Part shown: positions 62,758-64,000 of the stretch, piece after piece | Layout of the letters: each line of letters opens with the position of its first letter | How positions within the stretch are numbered: position 1 is the first letter of the stretch | DNA from: Allobosea sp. Leaf344 | GTDB taxonomy: Bacteria > Pseudomonadota > Alphaproteobacteria > Rhizobiales > Beijerinckiaceae | Direction of reading: 5' to 3' | Assembly (NCBI RefSeq): GCF_001426225.1 | Contig: NZ_LMRT01000001.1 | Location: forward strand, 211,325-275,324 | Length of the DNA stretch: 64,000 nt | Program-made: the position numbers and the translations under genes | Notes under the pieces: model-generated | What the model was told of the DNA's origin: nothing | Databases searched by the model: none | Seen by the model: only the letters and a program-made list of their open reading frames with translations

Positions 62758-63864
62758 ATGAGCGATATCGATTGCCTTGTGATCGGGGCCGGCGTCGTCG
62801 GCCTCGCCGTCGCGCGGGCGCTGGCGCTGGCGGGGCGCGAGGTCGTCATCGCCGAGGCGGCCGACGGCATCGGCACCCAGACCTCGGCGCGCAACAGCGA
62901 GGTCATCCATGCGGGGATCTACTACCCGCCGGGGTCGCTGAAGGCGCGGGTCTGCGTCGAAGGGCGCAAGCGGCTCTACGCCTATCTCGATGAGCGCGGC
63001 CTGCCCTACAAGGCCTGCGGCAAGCTGATCGTGGCGACCAGCGCGGCGCAGAAGCCGGCGCTGGAGACGATCATGGCCCGCGCCCTCGCCTCCGGCGTGG
63101 ACAGCCTGCGCTGGGTCGACGCCGCGGAGGCGCGCGCGCTGGAGCCGGAGGTCCGCTGCGAGATCGCACTGCTCTCGCCCGAGACCGGCGTCGTCGACAG
63201 CCACGCGCTGATGCTGTCGCTGCTCGGGGAATGCGAGGCGGCCGGCGGTTCGCTGGCGCTCAACACGCCGATCACCGGCTGGCGGCGCGAGGCTGCCGGG
63301 TTCAGCGTGGATTTCGGCGGCGACGATCCCGCGACCTACAGCGTCAGGACGATCGTCAACGCGGCAGGCCATGGCGCGCCGCGGCTCCTGGCGAAGCTCG
63401 AGGGCTTTCCGGCGCCGCATGTGCCGGTCCAGCATTTCGCCAAGGGCAATTACTTCGCGCTGCTGGGCAAGCAGCCCTTCACACATCTGGTCTATCCGAT
63501 CCCCGAGGCGGCGGGGCTGGGCATCCATGCGACCATCGACCTCGCCGGACGGGTCAAGTTCGGGCCGGATGTGGAATGGGTGGCGGACGACCAGGATCTC
63601 GTCGTCGATCCCGCCCGCGCGGAGCGGTTCTACGCCGCGATCCGGAGCTATTGGCCGGGCCTGCCCGATGGGGCGCTGGTCGCCGATTATGCCGGCATCA
63701 GGCCGAAGCTGCATGACGCCTCGCAGCCCATGCCGGATTTCCGCATCGACGGGCCCGAGGTCCATGGCGTGCCGGATCTCGTCAACCTGCTGGGCATCGA
63801 GAGCCCGGGGCTGACGAGTTCGCTGGCGATCGCGGAGCTAGCGGTGGAGCGGCTGGCGGCGTGA
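62758..63864 (+). CDS. FAD-dependent oxidoreductase, L-2-hydroxyglutarate oxidase (LhgO)-like
   Basis: A 368-residue flavoprotein of the DAO family. DCLVIGAGVVGLAVARALA at the N-terminus is the FAD-binding motif, and TSARNSEVIHAGIYY is the LhgO-group segment around residue 42. It may oxidise 2-hydroxy acids such as 2-hydroxyglutarate; with the neighbours it would be part of amino-acid breakdown. The start is 15 bases after the M20 stop. Confident for family, substrate unproven. Confidence 0.87.
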   Translation: MSDIDCLVIGAGVVGLAVARALALAGREVVIAEAADGIGTQTSARNSEVIHAGIYYPPGSLKARVCVEGRKRLYAYLDERGLPYKACGKLIVATSAAQKPALETIMARALASGVDSLRWVDAAEARALEPEVRCEIALLSPETGVVDSHALMLSLLGECEAAGGSLALNTPITGWRREAAGFSVDFGGDDPATYSVRTIVNAAGHGAPRLLAKLEGFPAPHVPVQHFAKGNYFALLGKQPFTHLVYPIPEAAGLGIHATIDLAGRVKFGPDVEWVADDQDLVVDPARAERFYAAIRSYWPGLPDGALVADYAGIRPKLHDASQPMPDFRIDGPEVHGVPDLVNLLGIESPGLTSSLAIAELAVERLAA

Positions 63865-63898
63865 GGACAGCGGTCCGGTGCGATTCTGCCTCCCCCTA

Positions 63899-63980
63899 CC
63901 GTCCTTGCGAGCACAGCGAAGCAATCCAGAGCGCCGTGCGCTCACCCCCTGGGTTGCTTCGCTGCGCTCGCAATGACGGG
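63899..63980. repeat. Long imperfect palindrome, REP-like dispersed intergenic repeat
   Basis: The left arm (63899-63929), containing TTGCGAGC and GCGAAGCAATCCAG, is matched by its reverse complement in the right arm (63949-63979) with few mismatches, around a 19-base loop. This is the kind of short palindromic element, with a GCGAAGCAA core, found many times in some Hyphomicrobiales genomes. It lies 35 bases after the oxidoreductase and may also act as terminator. Confidence 0.7.
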
Positions 63981-64000
63981 TTTCAGCCGCGCAGCGCGGT

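Noticed and set aside
1..64000. tRNA genes, CRISPR arrays, insertion sequences, integrase or attachment sites
   Set aside because: I saw no cloverleaf-like stretch with the conserved T-arm, no regular spaced repeats and no transposase- or integrase-like protein.

Overview
This 64 kb window is a GC-rich, densely coded chromosomal segment of an alphaproteobacterium. The families present point to the Hyphomicrobiales (Rhizobiales), possibly Bosea or a close relative: a PodJ-type polarity factor, a stand-alone CheY, a TIGR01459 HAD protein and a three-subunit FDH-N-like formate dehydrogenase with DUF3305/DUF3306/DUF6352/DUF6505 neighbours. The genus is inference; the class is well supported. I see no rRNA, tRNA, CRISPR array, insertion sequence or clear pseudogene. 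The first gene (rsmD) is cut by the left edge.

Layout. (1) 0-19.4 kb is mainly housekeeping: rsmD (partial), a GH19 lysozyme-like gene, a DUF3616 exported protein, mutL, a short pgi, a pair of M16 peptidases, a conserved exported protein, lspA-ileS (overlapping), ribF, a MaoC hydratase, cheY, a HAD phosphatase, a degenerate EAL protein and a membrane-anchored winged-helix/TPR protein. (2) 19.5-27.2 kb is carbon catabolism: an omega-aminotransferase, then a fatty-acid beta-oxidation set on the minus strand (acyl-CoA dehydrogenase, thiolase, fused enoyl-CoA hydratase/3-hydroxyacyl-CoA dehydrogenase) next to a MerR regulator. (3) 27.5-33.0 kb holds a large PodJ-like coiled-coil/Sel1 protein, then a TauE/SafE exporter overlapping a TIGR02186 protein. 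(4) 33.0-51.7 kb is a large formate dehydrogenase and molybdenum-cofactor island: moeA, mobB, the three FDH subunits, a small Tat-targeted protein, a TorD-like chaperone fused to a DNA-binding domain, four genes of unknown function (DUF3306, DUF3305, DUF6352, DUF6505) and a degenerate biotin/lipoate-ligase-like protein on the minus strand. Divergent or downstream of these are a multi-cluster ferredoxin-like protein, a WD40-cytochrome c fusion, tusA, an Mrp/ApbC ATPase, a 41-residue membrane protein, mobA, fdhD and a DUF2478 gene. (5) 51.9-53.2 kb encodes a polytopic O-antigen-ligase-like protein. (6) 53.2-63.9 kb is a peptide/amino-acid utilisation region: a five-gene Dpp/Opp-type ABC importer, two M20 amidohydrolases, a threonine-dehydratase-like enzyme and an FAD oxidoreductase. 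The right end carries a long imperfect palindrome that looks like a dispersed intergenic repeat.

How the genes work together. The FDH island contains most of what is needed to build and insert bis-MGD into a periplasmic, cysteine-type formate dehydrogenase: MoeA, MobA, MobB, FdhD, a sulfur carrier (TusA), a TorD-like chaperone and an Fe-S carrier (Mrp). The conserved unknowns sit tail-to-head with the structural genes and are the best candidates for an undescribed accessory system. The ABC importer and the downstream hydrolases probably import peptides or N-acyl amino acids and break them down; CATGCGC-type inverted repeats occur at both intergenic regions of that cluster and may be sites for a shared regulator.
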